A stretch of 35,165 nucleotides of DNA from Sphingobacteriales bacterium (GTDB taxonomy: Bacteria; Bacteroidota; Bacteroidia; Chitinophagales; Chitinophagaceae), in NCBI GenBank assembly GCA_900299255.1, contig OMJB01000053.1, forward strand, positions 1 through 35,165, written 5' to 3'. The notes below the pieces were generated by a model. It made no database searches. It saw only the letters and a list, made by a program, of their open reading frames with translations, and was not told the origin of the DNA. A program made the position numbers and the translations under genes. Of the stretch, positions 34,545-35,165 are shown piece after piece; within the stretch, counting starts at the first letter, position 1; every line of letters begins with the position of its first letter.

Positions 34545-35165
34545 ATGGCAGATGTAAAAGCGGCAGCTTCTCAGGGAAGCAGTGCTGGTAAACCAAAGAA
34601 CTCAAGCAACTTTATGACCAATTTCATCGTTGTTGTTGCGTGTATTGCAGTGGGCTACGTAACCTGGAAATTTGTGCTGGGCAGTGAAAGCAACTTCCTC
34701 GATGCTGCCAAAGAAAAAGCTAAAGGCACTCTGGGCCTTATGTATCAGGGCGGTTTCGTGGTTCCTATACTGCTGGCTACATTGTTTACCCTGTTGTGTT
34801 TTGTGGTTGAGCGCGCGCTTACTATCTTCAAGGCAAAAGGCAAAATGGATGCTGGTGAGTTTGTAAGAAAAGTACAGTACCATCTGGCTAATAAAAATGT
34901 TGATGCAGCTATCGCTGAGTGCGACAAGCAGGCAGGCAGCGTGGGCAATGTAATGCGCTCTGGCCTTAAAGCTTACAAGCACATGATCACTGACAATCAG
35001 CTTACCCACGAGCAGAAAATTCTGAGCATTCAGAAAGAAATCGAAGAAGCTACAGCGCTTGAGCTGCCTATGCTGGAGAAGAACCTCGTGTTCCTGTCTA
35101 CCATTTCTTCGTGCGCTACCCTTCTGGGTCTGTTTGGTACGGTATTGGGTATGATTCGTTCATTC
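34545..35165 (+). CDS. exbB: MotA/TolQ/ExbB proton channel family protein (3' partial)
   Basis: 207 codons are visible before the window ends, with no stop. After a polar, Ser/Lys-rich N-terminus there is a first membrane segment (about 24-45, MTNFIVVVACIAVGYVTWKF), a second (about 72-92, GGFVVPILLATLFTLLCFVVE), a long cytoplasmic helical part (AKGKMDAGEFVRKVQYHL, IAECDKQAGSVGNVMRSGL, EIEEATALELPMLEKNL), and the start of the conserved third segment FLSTISSCATLLGLFGTVLGMI. This is the ExbB/TolQ pattern, in which GTVxGM is the family signature. With ExbD and TonB it would energise outer membrane transport; exbD genes usually follow, but lie outside the window. TolQ is an alternative name. Confidence 0.9.
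   Translation, partial: MADVKAAASQGSSAGKPKNSSNFMTNFIVVVACIAVGYVTWKFVLGSESNFLDAAKEKAKGTLGLMYQGGFVVPILLATLFTLLCFVVERALTIFKAKGKMDAGEFVRKVQYHLANKNVDAAIAECDKQAGSVGNVMRSGLKAYKHMITDNQLTHEQKILSIQKEIEEATALELPMLEKNLVFLSTISSCATLLGLFGTVLGMIRSF

Noticed and set aside
34602-35009. 135-residue minus-strand frame at the right end
   Set aside because: It is antisense to the ExbB-like gene, whose plus frame is open to the window edge and has the family signature.

Overview
The window looks like a chromosomal segment from a member of the Bacteroidota, probably the Chitinophagia/Sphingobacteriia side. The evidence is the gliding lipoprotein GldD, at least six proteins with type IX secretion (T9SS) C-terminal sorting domains, promoters of the Bacteroidota form TAnnTTTG (some with TTG about 19-20 bp upstream), and few Shine-Dalgarno sites. 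I cannot name a genus from sequence alone.

Layout. 3-1898: C-terminal part of a hybrid histidine kinase, cut by the window edge. 2091-4124: a PNGase F-like T9SS protein. 4125-4875: a gene-free stretch full of short inverted repeats. 4876-6210: a six-repeat NHL propeller T9SS protein, followed by a frameshifted, 3'-truncated T9SS gene (6243-6970) that abuts the end of guaA. 6974-8903 (minus): guaA and a DUF3467 gene. 9072-9671: gldD.

9700-12250 is the accessory part. A promoter leads into a broken tRNA-Arg(CCU). The start codon of a small GIY-YIG nuclease gene lies in that tRNA's T-loop, and the stop codon of the nuclease lies in a second copy of the tRNA's 5' end. An intact tRNA-Arg(CCU) follows. 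Next comes a decayed integrated element: a serine recombinase pseudogene whose frame runs antisense through the tRNA, joined head to head (5' end to 5' end) to the C-terminal part of an MvaI/BcnI-type restriction enzyme.

12253-15228 is a polyphosphate pair, ppk then ppx. 15230-17176 (minus) is a T9SS M1 metallopeptidase. DUF1573 and PDZ proteins follow on the plus strand, then a GT-C-like membrane protein with TPRs (minus). 20819-29212 (minus) holds three consecutive T9SS adhesin-like paralogues. 29507-31840 (minus) holds nadK and a BamA/TamA-like outer membrane protein. 31990-33495 is a propeller lipoprotein with a heme-type motif, 33746-34090 is folB behind a 22-unit octamer array, and 34545 to the window end is the start of an ExbB/TolQ-family gene.

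The most unusual features are the tRNA-nested GIY-YIG unit (9800-10158), the deleted restriction-modification island beside it, and the short-period (7- and 8-bp) repeat arrays placed directly in front of folB, gldD and nadK. All functional calls come from reading the sequence; no database search was run.
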